DNA of 5,897 nucleotides, taken from an uncultured Chloroflexota bacterium. Lineage in GTDB: Bacteria > Chloroflexota > Chloroflexia > Chloroflexales > Roseiflexaceae. The notes beneath the pieces are model-generated. The model made no database searches, was not told the DNA's origin, and saw nothing but the letters and a program-made list of their open reading frames with translations. Below, in pieces: positions 5,855 to 5,897 of the stretch (position 1 is the stretch's first letter; the number at the start of each line of letters is the position of its first letter). A program made the translations under genes and the position numbers. The stretch lies in NCBI GenBank assembly GCA_937876225.1, contig CALFIC010000081.1:1-5897 (forward strand), written 5' to 3'.

Positions 5855-5897
5855 AGATCGGAAGAGCGTCGTGTAGGGAAAGAGTGTCTTCGCCTGT
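5855..5897 (+). other. Illumina TruSeq adapter with i5 index (not genomic)
   Basis: From 5855 the sequence begins AGATCGGAAGAGCGTCGTG and continues to 5887 as the reverse complement of the TruSeq universal (i5-side) adapter. The next eight bases, CTTCGCCT (5888-5895), are the reverse complement of AGGCGAAG, which I recall as TruSeq index D505, and the final GT is the expected continuation of the adapter. The last genomic base is therefore about 5854, the A at 5855 being the ligation overhang. This segment should be trimmed before annotation. Confidence 0.98.

Noticed and set aside
5855..5897. Terminal sequence as an attachment site or part of a mobile element
   Set aside because: It matches sequencing adapter and index over its whole length.

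Overview
The window looks like one short-read contig from a bacterium, most likely a member of the Chloroflexota (a Herpetosiphon-like filamentous organism fits best). The evidence is a purely bacterial layout (Shine-Dalgarno site, no introns, genes packed with overlapping stops), mixed GC content around the middle of the range, and a large extracellular protein stitched together with Thr/Pro 'TPTxTPT' linkers and bacterial RCC1, C-type-lectin-like, SdrD_B and LamG modules. That style is common in Chloroflexota. The assignment is an inference from style, not from a marker gene.

Layout: positions 1-493 hold a short plus-strand GNAT acetyltransferase gene with its ribosome binding site at the window edge. 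Positions 490-5853 are one enormous minus-strand reading frame (over 1,784 residues, N-terminus missing) that converges on the GNAT gene; their stop codons overlap by 4 bp, so there is no intergenic space. Positions 5855-5897 are not genomic: they match the Illumina TruSeq i5-side adapter plus an 8-base index, so the contig ends where a read ran into adapter.

The large protein reads, N to C: partial nidogen-like (NIDO) domain, Thr/Pro linker, LamG-like jelly roll, C-type-lectin-like domain 1, first half of an SdrD_B-type beta-sandwich, fourteen RCC1-type blades (two sets of seven), C-type-lectin-like domain 2, second half of an SdrD_B-type domain, a second Thr/Pro linker, and a C-terminal LamG-like domain. 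It has no visible enzyme, membrane anchor or sorting signal and is best read as a secreted or surface-displayed adhesin/recognition protein. The GNAT enzyme is a cytoplasmic acyltransferase with no evident functional link to it.

Most interesting points: the two SdrD_B halves are separated by roughly 900 residues of propellers and lectin; all fourteen RCC1 blades carry a Cys pair, 13 of them at identical spacing; local GC swings strongly between modules; and the adapter at the end affects any start-codon call for the big gene.
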